DNA of 64,000 nt from Robertkochia aurantiaca (GCF_020166495.1 NZ_JAINZS010000002.1:372001-436000); one strand, 5' to 3'; numbered from the stretch's first letter, positions 35,925 to 45,643 are shown. The notes: generated from the letters alone by a model not told the origin. Translations and numbers: made by a program.

Positions 35925-36160
35925 AGTTATACGGTTATACGGTTATGCAGTTATACCGTTATGGGGGTACGTGGGTACGTGGGTATGTAGGTATGTAGGT
36001 ATGTAGGTATGTAGGTATGTAGGTATGTAGGTATGTAAGTATATTAACATAAGAAAGCATAATTATTTGACCACCTGATTATCTGACCACCTGACTATCT
36101 GACCATTTGACCACCTGACCACTTGACCATCTGACTATCTCACCACCTCACATGACAATT
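35925..36160. repeat. Period-8 composite repeat, copy 3
   Basis: Left tract of GTTATACG then GTATGTAG 8-mers (about seven nearly perfect units from 35980 to 36040), core (ACATAAGAAAGCATAATTAT), right tract of CTGACCAC / CTGACTAT / CTCACCAC 8-mers. Together with copy 2 it fills most of the 610-base gap between sdpI and the flavin reductase. Confidence 0.9.
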
Positions 36161-36239
36161 TTCTTTTCAAAAACTAACATATGTCATTCATAGTCTGATA
36201 GTTGATCCGTAATTTGATTTTTAAATCAAAATCAATTTT

Positions 36240-36842
36240 ATGGAAACGAAATGTGATACTCCGCTCGATCTGTCTATACCGGTCTGGGATCAGACTTTCA
36301 TTGTTGCCCCCCTGGTGGTGATAGGAACCAGGGAAATGAATGGTTATGATATGGCTCCCAAACATATGGTTAGTCCGCTGGGATTCGATAATTTCTTTGG
36401 ATTTGTCTGTACTCCGGATCACAGCACCTATCATAATGTGATAAAAGAGAAGTGTTTCTCAGTAAGCTTCCCTCTGCCTTCAGCTGTTGCCGAAACCTCC
36501 CTTACCGCCTCACCACGCAGCGAAGGGGTTTCGAGTATCAAACCCGTCATCAGCGAACTCCAAACCGTTCGGGCGGAAAAAATCGATGCCTTACTATTGC
36601 AAGACGCTTATCTTCAACTGGAATGTGCCATGTATAAGATCATCGATGGCTTTGGTAAAAACAGCCTGATCACGGGAACTGTTAAGGCAGCCAGGATCAA
36701 TTCTGAATACCTGAAAACTTCCGATACCGACGAACAGGAACAGCTACAGAAAAACGGGCTGCTGACCTATATAGCCCCCGGCCGCTTCACCATAATCAAT
36801 GACACCTACAATTTTCCATACCCTAAAGGATTTAAGAGATGA
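36240..36842 (+). CDS. Flavin reductase-like domain protein
   Basis: A 200-residue FMN-binding split-barrel protein of the flavin reductase (PF01613-like) group: VAPLVVIGTREMNGYDMAPKHMV, FGFVCTPDHSTYHNVIKEKCFSVSFP (cited in part: FGFVCTPDHSTYHN). It may act as a flavin or ester oxidoreductase. First gene of an operon: its stop overlaps the M20 peptidase ATG by 4 bases. Confidence 0.78.
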   Translation: METKCDTPLDLSIPVWDQTFIVAPLVVIGTREMNGYDMAPKHMVSPLGFDNFFGFVCTPDHSTYHNVIKEKCFSVSFPLPSAVAETSLTASPRSEGVSSIKPVISELQTVRAEKIDALLLQDAYLQLECAMYKIIDGFGKNSLITGTVKAARINSEYLKTSDTDEQEQLQKNGLLTYIAPGRFTIINDTYNFPYPKGFKR

Positions 36843-38014
36843 GAGAGCAGGTTGATAAGGCAGACAGGATCGAAAGGTTTATTCAGGGCCAAAGGCAAGA
36901 TATGCTCGATACCCTTGAAACCCTGGTTACCTTTGAAACCCCTTCAAAACGACCTGCAAAACAAAAACAAATTCTTACCTACCTCCAGCGCAATTTGGAT
37001 AAGCTGGAATTCTACACCTTTTACCAGCCAGGCAGCAAAACAGGGGGCTACCTTTATTCCCGACCAAAAAACAGATTAAAGTCAAGACCGGTACAGCTTC
37101 TGGTCGGTCATGCAGATACCGTCTGGGAAGAAAACACCTTAAACAACATGCCTTATGAGGAAAAAGACACCAAGGTAAGTGGTCCCGGGGTGTTCGACAT
37201 GAAAGCAGGGCTAACCCAGATCATTTATGCCTTAAAAACCCTTAAAGAACTCAAGCTTCAGGCTTCTCTAACGCCAGTGATCCTGATCAATACAGACGAA
37301 GAGACAGGCAGCAATGAGTCTACACATGCCATCGCACGTTTGGCACGTATTGCTAACAGAGCCTTCATATTGGAACCTCCTTTGGGTCCTGAAGGACATC
37401 TTAAAACTCAACGCAAGGGAGTGGGGCGGTTTACCCTTACCGTTGAAGGTAAGGCTGCTCATGCCGGTTTAGACCCTGAATCAGGAGCTAATGCCATAGT
37501 GGAACTCTCTCATCAGATACGGCAATTGTACGATCTGAATGATCCCGAAAAAGGAATTACGGTCAATATCGGCATGATCAGTGGTGGTGTCTCTGCCAAC
37601 GTGGTGGCGCCCGAAAGCTCGGCTGTGATCGATGTACGTGTCAACGATAAGAAAGACGGGGAAGAGATCACCAGGAAAATCAAAAGCCTCCAACCTCATT
37701 TCCGGGGTACTAAACTGATTATTGAAGGAGGTATCGGCCGTCAACCGATGACCGCCACCGAACGAAACCAGAGCCTGTGGAAAGCCGCCAGGGAGAAAGG
37801 CGATTTATTAGGTATGGACCTCAAACAGGGAAAGGCCGGCGGAGGTTCAGACGGAAATACTACTAGCCTGTATACGGCGACCCTTGACGGACTGGGTACT
37901 CCCGGTGACGGAGCCCATGCCCCGCACGAGTATATTCACAAAAGCGATCTGGTTAAACGTACAGCCCTGCTAACCCTGTTACTACTGGAACCACCTTTAA
38001 ACCGGAAGTCATGA
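36839..38014 (+). CDS. M20-family metallopeptidase (carboxypeptidase G2-like)
   Basis: A 391-residue Zn peptidase. Metal ligands and acid/base: GHADTVW, GVFDMKAG, DEETGS, LEPPLG, and the last His in APHEYIH. A dimerisation domain (about 190-300) is present. No signal peptide, so cytoplasmic. Overlaps both neighbours by 4 bases, which argues for a shared pathway processing a peptide- or amide-linked substrate. Confidence 0.87.
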   Translation: MREQVDKADRIERFIQGQRQDMLDTLETLVTFETPSKRPAKQKQILTYLQRNLDKLEFYTFYQPGSKTGGYLYSRPKNRLKSRPVQLLVGHADTVWEENTLNNMPYEEKDTKVSGPGVFDMKAGLTQIIYALKTLKELKLQASLTPVILINTDEETGSNESTHAIARLARIANRAFILEPPLGPEGHLKTQRKGVGRFTLTVEGKAAHAGLDPESGANAIVELSHQIRQLYDLNDPEKGITVNIGMISGGVSANVVAPESSAVIDVRVNDKKDGEEITRKIKSLQPHFRGTKLIIEGGIGRQPMTATERNQSLWKAAREKGDLLGMDLKQGKAGGGSDGNTTSLYTATLDGLGTPGDGAHAPHEYIHKSDLVKRTALLTLLLLEPPLNRKS

Positions 38015-39033
38015 AAACAAAAGATTTTATCTTCACGACCCTCACCCGCATTTCAAACCTGGAAAAAGAACCTTTTGAGGTACGCAAACTTCCCCTTGAT
38101 AAATGGGAAACCAGCGATTATGTTGTCGCCCGTATCACCGATTTGGGTAGCTCAGATGCTAAACTGGAATTGCCCAACGGAAGGATGCGGGGCGTAATGG
38201 GTGACGAATTGGTGATCGGGGCCCTTGGAATTCGGTTTGCCACCCTGGAAGCTACCGGAACCTGGAAAGAAGTCGGAGAAGACGGGCGTATGCATATGCT
38301 TTCTGCCGGCGGACTAATGGGGAAACTTACCTCAAAATCCATGTTCATGCCGGCTATGATCGCGGTACGCTATCAGGGTCACGTGATGAGAAACGACAAT
38401 AAGGTCAGGATGGATGACTTTATGAGTTCCTACCAGTCAAGACCCTACACCATCCCTACCATATTATTCATAGGAACCTCAATGAGTGCCGGTAAAACCA
38501 CTTCCGCAAGAATAGTTACCTCCCTCCTGAGCCGGTCCGGTTATAAGGTTCTGGGTGCCAAGATCACGGGAACGGGAAGATATCGCGATATTCTCGCTGT
38601 GAAGGATGTGGGTGCTGAAAAAGTACTGGATTTTGTCGATGCCGGTCTCCCCTCCTCCATTTGTCCGTCTGAGATCTACCGCGAAAGACTGGACTATATG
38701 CTTAGTCGTATGGAAGCTGAAAAACCTGATGTGGCGGTGGTTGAGATCGGAGCTTCTCCCCTGGAGCCTTATAACGGAGATATCGCCTACGAAGCGATCA
38801 AGAACCAGGTTAAGTGTTGTATCCTCAGTGCTTCAGACCCCTATGCGGTTTACGGACTGCAGGCTGCCTTTAAAGTGAATCCCGACCTGGTGACCGGGAT
38901 CGCAACCAACACCCTCGGCGGACAGGAGATGGTGGAGCAGCTTTGCGGGGTGCCCGCTCTTAACCTGCTGGATCCTTCCAGTATACCCAGGTTGAAGAGT
39001 ATTCTTCGTCAAAAACTGGGAATGAAAGTATAA
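38011..39033 (+). CDS. P-loop NTPase resembling DUF1611
   Basis: A 340-residue protein with an N-terminal beta-rich domain (residues 1-140) and a C-terminal P-loop ATPase: Walker A GTSMSAGKTTSA, then AKITGTGRYRD, and VAVVEIGASPLEPYNGD. The MobB/dethiobiotin-synthetase-like fold of DUF1611 proteins is the best match I can give from memory. Some DUF1611 members are linked to amino-acid epimerase clusters. Substrate unknown. Third gene of the flavin reductase-M20 operon. Confidence 0.65.
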   Translation: MKTKDFIFTTLTRISNLEKEPFEVRKLPLDKWETSDYVVARITDLGSSDAKLELPNGRMRGVMGDELVIGALGIRFATLEATGTWKEVGEDGRMHMLSAGGLMGKLTSKSMFMPAMIAVRYQGHVMRNDNKVRMDDFMSSYQSRPYTIPTILFIGTSMSAGKTTSARIVTSLLSRSGYKVLGAKITGTGRYRDILAVKDVGAEKVLDFVDAGLPSSICPSEIYRERLDYMLSRMEAEKPDVAVVEIGASPLEPYNGDIAYEAIKNQVKCCILSASDPYAVYGLQAAFKVNPDLVTGIATNTLGGQEMVEQLCGVPALNLLDPSSIPRLKSILRQKLGMKV

Positions 39034-39057
39034 ACCTCCACAACTAAAGTTATCCCT

Positions 39058-39744
39058 TTATACCGAAAGTATTTTTTTGATCAACATCGAAATTCCTGAA
39101 TATAAAGAGTCGGTTCTCGTATCCTGAGAACTTCGAATGATCACCGAATGGGATATAAAGCCGTCGGTCTGCGGACTCGACTCAGGCCACATATAATCAT
39201 AAAAAGGATAGTAATACATTTTTTTGAGGTAACATAGATCTTCTCTGATCTCCTTGACCGACATCAGAGAATCAGGATCCAGGGAGAATTCCCTTCCAAT
39301 ACAGATATAAGAAAGCGTTTCGGCAATGACCCTTAGGCGATTCTTAGGCGTACGGGCTCTCCATCGTGCACGCAATTCCTCATCTATCTCTTTCGGCAAT
39401 TCATTGAAATAAATACGGTCAAGAATACGGCGCCTGCGTACCCCGGTAATTCCGTTTCTCCCTGTGTGATATCCCATGGCCTTTAACAATCCCATAGCTA
39501 CTTTATCGGTCACTTCAGAAAGTCCGAAGGCATTGATACGGCGAAGTCGGAGGTCATAGGTGTCCGGTGGTTGGATCTTTTCATCTGATAAGACCGTTTT
39601 TGGAACAGCATTCCCGTAAAATCGGGAAGCCCTTAACAGATCATGGTTGGAAACAATACCGTAAAAATCAGTACGCAGCATGTTTCTCCAGGGAACATTA
39701 CCGCTGTTAAAATCAGGTATCTTACACGAAATTCCTTCTGACAT
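39058..39744 (-). CDS. Hypothetical protein
   Basis: A 228-residue soluble protein, basic in the middle (GVRRRRILDRIYF, RARWRARTPKNRLR) with aromatic-rich YLKKMYYYPFYDYMWPE. I do not recognise a family. No signal peptide or membrane helix. Convergent with the DUF1611-like gene (24-base gap); composition matches its neighbours, so it is probably real. Confidence 0.6.
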   Translation of the reverse strand: MSEGISCKIPDFNSGNVPWRNMLRTDFYGIVSNHDLLRASRFYGNAVPKTVLSDEKIQPPDTYDLRLRRINAFGLSEVTDKVAMGLLKAMGYHTGRNGITGVRRRRILDRIYFNELPKEIDEELRARWRARTPKNRLRVIAETLSYICIGREFSLDPDSLMSVKEIREDLCYLKKMYYYPFYDYMWPESSPQTDGFISHSVIIRSSQDTRTDSLYSGISMLIKKILSV

Positions 39745-39893
39745 CTCGTTAACTGTTTTTATAAACAGATCAGCTCAGGTGTAGATTTCGGGATTCATAA
39801 AAACAGACGATAACGGGAAAATCTCAAAGTTTCATATTTGATCGTCCGGAGGCTCGTCTTGTAAGTAAATATATACGAAAGAAGTAGTAAAAA

Positions 39894-40037
39894 ATGTTTA
39901 ATTCGCTGAAATCCCGGTTTTTAAGACAATGCATTCATCAGAGTATTAAAAGGATAGAATTTCCCGACCAACAGTATATCACAGATAGCAATCGACTGAC
40001 TGTTACACCCGTTTCTGATTCAGAATTCGTACCTTAA
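39894..40037 (+). CDS. Possible small protein (47 aa)
   Basis: Open frame starting MFNSLKSRFLRQCIHQSI, ending DSEFVP, 20 bases before the PhzF gene. The basic N-terminal half could be a helix. No recognised relatives. It may be a leader or chance ORF. The remainder of the 39745-40057 gap shows nothing else. Confidence 0.28.
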   Translation: MFNSLKSRFLRQCIHQSIKRIEFPDQQYITDSNRLTVTPVSDSEFVP

Positions 40038-40057
40038 ACCACATAAAAATAATCTGA

Positions 40058-40846
40058 ATGACCCTAAAAATTTATCAGGTCGATGCCTTCGCTACAAGCC
40101 TGTTCAAAGGAAATCCGGCAGCTGTTTGTCCGCTTGAACACTGGCCCGAAGATCAACTGATGCAGCAAATAGCGATGGAAAATAACCTGGCTGAAACAGC
40201 CTTTTATATCAAGGAAGAAGAGAGATATCTGTTACGTTGGTTTACTCCTACCACTGAAGTCGATCTGTGTGGACATGCTACCCTTGCGGCTGCCTGGGTG
40301 ATCTTCAACAGTGAAGATCACGTTTCTGACAAGATCATTTTTCATTCTCCCAGAAGCGGCAGACTGGAAGTAAAACGAGATAAAGAACTTTATACCCTGA
40401 ATTTCCCAGCTGATGAATTACATCAGCTTGATTGTCCGCCTGACCTACGCTCCTGCTTTGACCGGGATCCTGTGGCCTGTTACAAGGGGAAAACCGATTA
40501 TATGCTGGTATTCGAAAGTCAGGCTGATATTGAGAATATTGTTTATGACCTCATGCAGATCAAGGCCATTGAAGCCAGGGGTATTATTATCACCGCCCCG
40601 GGAGAGGAAAGCGATTTCGTATCGCGATTTTTCGCACCGCAGTCGGGAGTTGATGAAGACCCTGTAACCGGATCTGCCCATACGAGCCTTACGCCTTACT
40701 GGACAGAACGACTGGGGAAAGAAAAACTCACAGCCATTCAGTTATCTGAAAGAAAAGGGCATCTCCAATGTCGTTTAGCAGACGACCGTGTAGAGATATC
40801 AGGGGAAGCTCAGATCTATATGGAAGGTTTTATTCATTTACCCTGA
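40058..40846 (+). CDS. PhzF-family isomerase/epimerase-like protein
   Basis: A 262-residue member of the PhzF family (diaminopimelate-epimerase fold). Marks: QVDAFATSLFKGNPAAVC, the catalytic Glu in NNLAETAFYI, EVDLCGHATLAAAWV, and EDPVTGSAHTSL. Physiological substrate unknown. Followed by an SDR epimerase 68 bases downstream. Confidence 0.9.
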   Translation: MTLKIYQVDAFATSLFKGNPAAVCPLEHWPEDQLMQQIAMENNLAETAFYIKEEERYLLRWFTPTTEVDLCGHATLAAAWVIFNSEDHVSDKIIFHSPRSGRLEVKRDKELYTLNFPADELHQLDCPPDLRSCFDRDPVACYKGKTDYMLVFESQADIENIVYDLMQIKAIEARGIIITAPGEESDFVSRFFAPQSGVDEDPVTGSAHTSLTPYWTERLGKEKLTAIQLSERKGHLQCRLADDRVEISGEAQIYMEGFIHLP

Positions 40847-40914
40847 TCGGTTTTACCTGCGAGAAGAAAGAAAAGGTCAAAAAAGCAAATCACTAAATAA
40901 CAATCCGAAAAAAT

Positions 40915-41979
40915 ATGAGTAGAATAGGAACAGAGAGACCTGTATTGGTTACAGGAGCGAATGGCTATGTAGCCGGATGGCTGGTCAGGGAATTACTTCA
41001 AAGAGGATATACTGTTCATGCTGCCGTCAGGGATCCCGACAACAAGGAAAAAACCGCTCACCTCGATAAACTTGCGGCCAACGGCACGGGAAAGATACGT
41101 TATTTTGAAGCTGACCTGCTCAATAAAGGTTCCTATGCCGAAGCCATGGAAGGTTGTGAACTCGTATTTCATACAGCTTCACCTTTCACTTCAGATTTCG
41201 ACGATGCTCAGAAAGAGCTCATCGATCCTGCCGTTAAAGGAACTGCCAATGTACTTGAGCAGGCCAATCAGACACCTTCGGTAAAAAGAGTGGTAGTCAC
41301 CAGCAGCTGTGCAGCTATTTATACCGATGCCACAGAATGCGCCAAGGCGCCCACAGGTATGCTTACCGAAGATATTTGGAATAGTACGGCTTCCCTGGAA
41401 TACCAGCCTTATTCCTATTCTAAAACCCTGGCTGAAAAAAAAGCCTGGGAGATATATGAACAGCAATCAAGATGGGAACTGGTCGTGGTGAACCCCAGCA
41501 TGGTAATGGGCCCTGCCCTAAACCCTGAGAATACCACTTCCGAAAGTTTTAAGATCCTGAAACAGATGGGGGATGGAACCTTAAAGTTTGGCGTTCCGAA
41601 TCTGGGCATGGGGGTGGTCGATGTAAGAGACCTGGGAGTGATACATTTCAATGCAGGAACCATGCATGGGGTAAAAGGCAGACATATCGCCAGCGGATCA
41701 AACACCACCTTACTGGAAATGGCACGTTTAATACATGGCACCTTCGGAAAGGATTATCCGGTGCCTAAAAAGCCGCTTCCAAAATGGCTGCTCCTTTTGA
41801 TTGGCCCAATGGTTAACAGCGCCCTCAGCAGGCAATTCGTTAGCAATAATGTAAACCGCAGTTTCAGGGCTGACAATTCTAAAAGTAAAAAGGCGCTGAA
41901 TGCTCATTACAGACCGCTGCAAGAAACCATGATCGATTCTTTTCAGGCGCTTATCGGCAGCGGACTGATCGCGAAATAA
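40915..41979 (+). CDS. NAD(P)-dependent dihydroflavonol-reductase-like SDR
   Basis: An extended SDR (354 aa). Motifs: VTGANGYVAGWLVRELL, VFHTASPF, VTSSCAAI and the YSYSK active site. The family (dihydroflavonol 4-reductase / cinnamoyl-CoA reductase-like) reduces ketones or aldehydes. Convergent with the DoxX gene, 4 bases apart. Confidence 0.87.
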   Translation: MSRIGTERPVLVTGANGYVAGWLVRELLQRGYTVHAAVRDPDNKEKTAHLDKLAANGTGKIRYFEADLLNKGSYAEAMEGCELVFHTASPFTSDFDDAQKELIDPAVKGTANVLEQANQTPSVKRVVVTSSCAAIYTDATECAKAPTGMLTEDIWNSTASLEYQPYSYSKTLAEKKAWEIYEQQSRWELVVVNPSMVMGPALNPENTTSESFKILKQMGDGTLKFGVPNLGMGVVDVRDLGVIHFNAGTMHGVKGRHIASGSNTTLLEMARLIHGTFGKDYPVPKKPLPKWLLLLIGPMVNSALSRQFVSNNVNRSFRADNSKSKKALNAHYRPLQETMIDSFQALIGSGLIAK

Positions 41980-41983
41980 CGCA

Positions 41984-42352
41984 CTACAGGTGATAAACGA
42001 TGATCACCACAGATAACACAAGAAAGCTAAAAGCCGGCAAGGATTTTTTAAGAGGGTCTCCCACTTTTAGATGCATGCCCACAGCACCCGCCATGAGTAA
42101 GGCCATAAGCGATGCAGAGGGCACCGCTGCAAAGGGGAACCAAATCGATAACAATAGGGCTGAAGCACTCAATACCTTTAGAAACCCTACCATATACATC
42201 ACAGACTCTGACAAGCCGTACACCTCGAATTCATCACGCATGGAGATGGCATTACCACCTCGCCAATCGGTGGGATTTCCGAACCGGAAAAACCAAACAT
42301 TCAGAATACTGATGAATACGAACACCTTAATGGCAATTACTAAATAACTCAT
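41984..42352 (-). CDS. DoxX-like membrane protein
   Basis: A 122-residue protein with four hydrophobic helices. EVYGLSESVMYMVGFLKVLSAS fits the DoxX-like (DoxX_2) family; GAVGMHLKVGDPLKKSLPA marks the third to fourth helix loop. Function unknown. A 20-base gap separates it from the flavin reductase gene upstream on the same strand. Confidence 0.7.
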   Translation of the reverse strand: MSYLVIAIKVFVFISILNVWFFRFGNPTDWRGGNAISMRDEFEVYGLSESVMYMVGFLKVLSASALLLSIWFPFAAVPSASLMALLMAGAVGMHLKVGDPLKKSLPAFSFLVLSVVIIVYHL

Positions 42353-42372
42353 ACTTTATAATCTTTTATTAT

Positions 42373-43020
42373 TCAACTTCCATCCTTCTTCCCGAATCGG
42401 GGAACTTCCTTTTCCCTGGCGTATGGAAAGTCTGCCAGTTTGATCAGGCGGTAGTAACTGTTGAGACCTGAAATACCTACAGCTTCTGTCTTTTCCAGAT
42501 CGATCTCCGGTCCGGAAAAAGCATCGTCAGGAATAATCAATTGCTGTATTTCACCAATGATCAGGTGGGTCTTATTTTGAGGAATTTCGATGTCCTGTAA
42601 AAAGCCCATTCCCATTTTGAATTGGCTTTGTTTTACAAAAGGGGCCGCAAAGCCGTCTCTGAATTCAGCATCTAGTCCACAACGCTCAAACTCAGAAACT
42701 TTATCATCAAACTTGGCAGAGGTGTAATGAGCCTTCTCAACGAACGAAGGGTGTATATGGTTAATAGTGTAGTATCCTGTTTCCAGAATATTTCTGTAAG
42801 TATGCCGGGGTACTTCTTCTACTGGTCTAACGATCATACCCAGCAAAGCGGGGTCGCTTCCCAGGTGCACCACCGAACTGAAGACCGCCAGATTGGTATT
42901 TCCACTGCGATCTGCCGTACCGATCAGATTCCCCGGTTTTACACCACTTACGGCATTGATGAGCTTTAACCTTTCCTTTCGGTCTAATGATTCAATGTCT
43001 TCCTTAAAATAGCATTTCAT
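42373..43020 (-). CDS. Flavin reductase family protein
   Basis: The frame extends to 43095, but the Met at 43020 (MKCYFKEDIESLDRKERL) is the normal family start (215 aa). FMN-binding marks: GVKPGNLIGTADRSGNTNLAVF, PALLGMIVRP, and ETGYYTINHI. Likely an NAD(P)H-dependent FMN oxidoreductase. Probably co-transcribed with the DoxX-like gene. Confidence 0.84.
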   Translation of the reverse strand: MKCYFKEDIESLDRKERLKLINAVSGVKPGNLIGTADRSGNTNLAVFSSVVHLGSDPALLGMIVRPVEEVPRHTYRNILETGYYTINHIHPSFVEKAHYTSAKFDDKVSEFERCGLDAEFRDGFAAPFVKQSQFKMGMGFLQDIEIPQNKTHLIIGEIQQLIIPDDAFSGPEIDLEKTEAVGISGLNSYYRLIKLADFPYAREKEVPRFGKKDGS

Positions 43021-43257
43021 GATGTTGGTCTGTTGAAAGCAATTAGTACATGACAAAATAACAATGTTTAACGTTTGTATAAAATTATTAAACAAAATTA
43101 TTTGTTAAGGTTTATTCTCCTTCCGTGATTTCGGATTGCTTTTTCAGGTTCCCCCTGTATATTCGTTAAACTTAATTGTATTTATTTTAAGACATAAATA
43201 ATCGTCCTTGGCCATTCGAAAATTAAATATTGCTCTTCCCTCAGGTTAAAGTGAAAA

Positions 43258-43527
43258 ATGGCAAAAATATCACAACCAGTTCATCGAACTCTTAACTGTA
43301 CTGAGGCAAAAAAAAGATACCGGAAAAAAGATTATCTGAATCAATGGATGGCCCTCGGGATGTCAGTATTCGGAATTCCGATCGGGATCATTTTTTCGCT
43401 TGCTTTTGGGAATTTCGCCTATATCGGTATTCCCATAGGAATGAGCTTGGGTATGGCTATTGGAGCTTCTAAAGACCAGGAAGTTGCAAAGGAAAACAGA
43501 CAATTACCCCTGGAATACTTTATTTAA
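43258..43527 (+). CDS. Small glycine-rich membrane protein
   Basis: An 89-residue protein: basic N-terminal half (CTEAKKRYRKKDYLNQ), then two Gly-rich hydrophobic segments (LGMSVFGIPIGIIFSLAFG, YIGIPIGMSLGMAIGA) and a charged tail. Not recognised. Its ending is 26 bases from a convergent membrane-protein gene. Confidence 0.6.
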   Translation: MAKISQPVHRTLNCTEAKKRYRKKDYLNQWMALGMSVFGIPIGIIFSLAFGNFAYIGIPIGMSLGMAIGASKDQEVAKENRQLPLEYFI

Positions 43528-43553
43528 ATAAAATCTGACAATTGAGAGATCGT

Positions 43554-44525
43554 TTAACTCATCTTATTATATATAAGCCTGACCACCAGAGGAACGCTCC
43601 AAAACAATAACCAGATGGCTACCATTGGAGGCAGAAGCCTGATACTGTAGTTCACCAATAAGAATAAACAAACAGTCAGGGTAACCAGCACCCCGGTTCT
43701 TATAGGCAGCTGCTCGGTATTATAACGCTCCTGATGGTAGACTGCCAGTGCTTTCATCGATCTGCGATGTGCTTTATTGAATCCACTGGTACTCCATGGG
43801 AGAAACCCAAATAGTACAAAGGCATTATGAGCCATTTGAAAAGAGGCGTTTCCGAGTAAAAAAAAGGCCACGGCACTCTCAGCCAATGATACTACTCCCA
43901 TCTGAGCCTCGTAATTAACCTGAGACATCTGGTAGAGGTAAATCCCCGAAAAAACCAGCATAACAAACGAACTCCAAAGGCTCAAAAAAAGGCGTACCCT
44001 TCTACCCAGTTCAAATTCCGTAAGGGCATGGAAGACGGAAAATACAGCTGCCACCAACCAAAAGAATAATATTACCTTAACCAGAGAGCTTTCTGATAAG
44101 AAGAGTCCGCTTTCCAGAAGAAGATAGAGAAATGCCAGCGAATGCAACAGCGTTATTCCTTCTGTCAGGTAATCTTTATTCCTGTAAAAAGACATCATTC
44201 CTGACAGCAAGGCAAAAACAAGAACAAAGGTCCATGGCCACCGTCTCAAAACTTCGACCAGACCTTCCTCATTTCCGATAAAGCTAAATATCAGGCCAAC
44301 AAACCCACCACAGAAGATATATACAAATATCATATCCCACCGGGTCTTGCGCCTGTAATGCTCAAAGGCCATTCCCATCAATAGAGGCAGAACAAAGATC
44401 CCCGGGAGCAGGGGAATCTGAAAATACAGGAAACCGCTCAGGTATATCAGAAAGCCCACTATCAGCATCCCGACAGACAGCTTTTTTAAGAGGGGAAGAT
44501 GTAATATACTTTCATACTGGGGCAT
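43554..44525 (-). CDS. Polytopic membrane protein of unknown function
   Basis: A 323-residue protein with about nine hydrophobic helices and few charged residues in between. No family I recognise. A short cytoplasmic segment in the last third (GFNKAHRRSMKALAVYHQERYN) is His/Arg-rich. Probably an independent unit with its promoter in 44526-44693. Confidence 0.65.
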   Translation of the reverse strand: MPQYESILHLPLLKKLSVGMLIVGFLIYLSGFLYFQIPLLPGIFVLPLLMGMAFEHYRRKTRWDMIFVYIFCGGFVGLIFSFIGNEEGLVEVLRRWPWTFVLVFALLSGMMSFYRNKDYLTEGITLLHSLAFLYLLLESGLFLSESSLVKVILFFWLVAAVFSVFHALTEFELGRRVRLFLSLWSSFVMLVFSGIYLYQMSQVNYEAQMGVVSLAESAVAFFLLGNASFQMAHNAFVLFGFLPWSTSGFNKAHRRSMKALAVYHQERYNTEQLPIRTGVLVTLTVCLFLLVNYSIRLLPPMVAIWLLFWSVPLVVRLIYNKMS

Positions 44526-44693
44526 GCAGATTATAATTTTAATCGAAATTAGCGAATTATCTGACTTTAGTCAACGTATTGTATGCAGACTTTATGCTTA
44601 AGAAGTTAGAAATTATAGGAAAAGGTTGTTCAAATTAATATCGATAGTTTCAGGTAATCACTATTTTTAAATAACCACAGGGCTTAATTTCAA

Positions 44694-45425
44694 ATGAAAG
44701 ATATCAATTTCATTTTTCTTCTTCTTGCTTTATTCGCTGAGATCATCGGTACTATTGGTGGATTCGGGTCTTCCGTATTCTTTGTCCCTCTGGGCAATCT
44801 TTATTTTGACTTTTATTCGGTGCTCGGGCTAACCGCTGTTTTTCATCTTTCCAGTAACCTCAGCAAGATCTTTCTCTTCAGAAAGGGTCTTAATAAAAAA
44901 CTTCTTATAAGTATAGGTATCCCTTCGGTGATCTTTGTGATCGTGGGTGGTGCACTATCTAAAGTACTGGAAACGCGAATCCTTGAGATAGTGTTGGGTA
45001 TTTTTCTGATCGCCTTCAGTCTGCTGTTCCTGATATTTCAAAAACTGACGGTCGCCCCCAATACCCGAAATGCCATTGTCGGGGGCACACTTTCAGGCTT
45101 TTCTGCCGGACTTCTGGGCACCGGGGGTGCCATACGCGGACTTACCATGGCAGCTTTTAACCTGGAGAAGAGCATTTTTATCGCGACCTCTGCCTTTATC
45201 GATATGATGATCGATGCCTCCCGTACGGTGGTTTACTACCTCAACGGTTACATACATGCCCATGATCTGAAATACGTGCCTTTTTTATTTGCGATCGGTC
45301 TTTTTGGCACCTGGATCGGAAAGAAGATCCTGCACTTCATACCCCAGGAGAAATTCAGGAGGCTTGCGCTTATATTCATACTTATCATCGGAAGTATCAC
45401 CTTGCTACAGGTCATCTTCGATTAG
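44694..45425 (+). CDS. TSUP-family transporter (TauE/SafE)
   Basis: A 243-residue membrane protein of the TauE/SafE sulfite-exporter family. FAEIIGTIGGFGSSVFFVPL and GGTLSGFSAGLLGTGGAIRGL are the two halves of the inverted-repeat signature. Family members move sulfite, taurine-derived sulfur or other anions. The gene is far from the sulfur genes at 7.8-14 kb. Confidence 0.83.
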   Translation: MKDINFIFLLLALFAEIIGTIGGFGSSVFFVPLGNLYFDFYSVLGLTAVFHLSSNLSKIFLFRKGLNKKLLISIGIPSVIFVIVGGALSKVLETRILEIVLGIFLIAFSLLFLIFQKLTVAPNTRNAIVGGTLSGFSAGLLGTGGAIRGLTMAAFNLEKSIFIATSAFIDMMIDASRTVVYYLNGYIHAHDLKYVPFLFAIGLFGTWIGKKILHFIPQEKFRRLALIFILIIGSITLLQVIFD

Positions 45426-45643
45426 TAAGCGAGAGGTGAATTAAACGAATATTCCGACATCCTTTATTGAATATTTAAAGAGCCAATTCGTAAACAAAAC
45501 AACTCATTCCCGACAATAAAATACCGTTAATCGATAAAAACCACCATATTAACCTACATTGACTATAATTATGTTTAACTTTTAGAAATTCCTCAGTTTA
45601 ATTAATCCCCAATAATCATACACTTTCTGTTAATTAAAGATTC

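Noticed and set aside
34425-36160. CRISPR array
   Set aside because: Repeats are period-8 tandem units without unique spacers of constant length; no cas gene is present.
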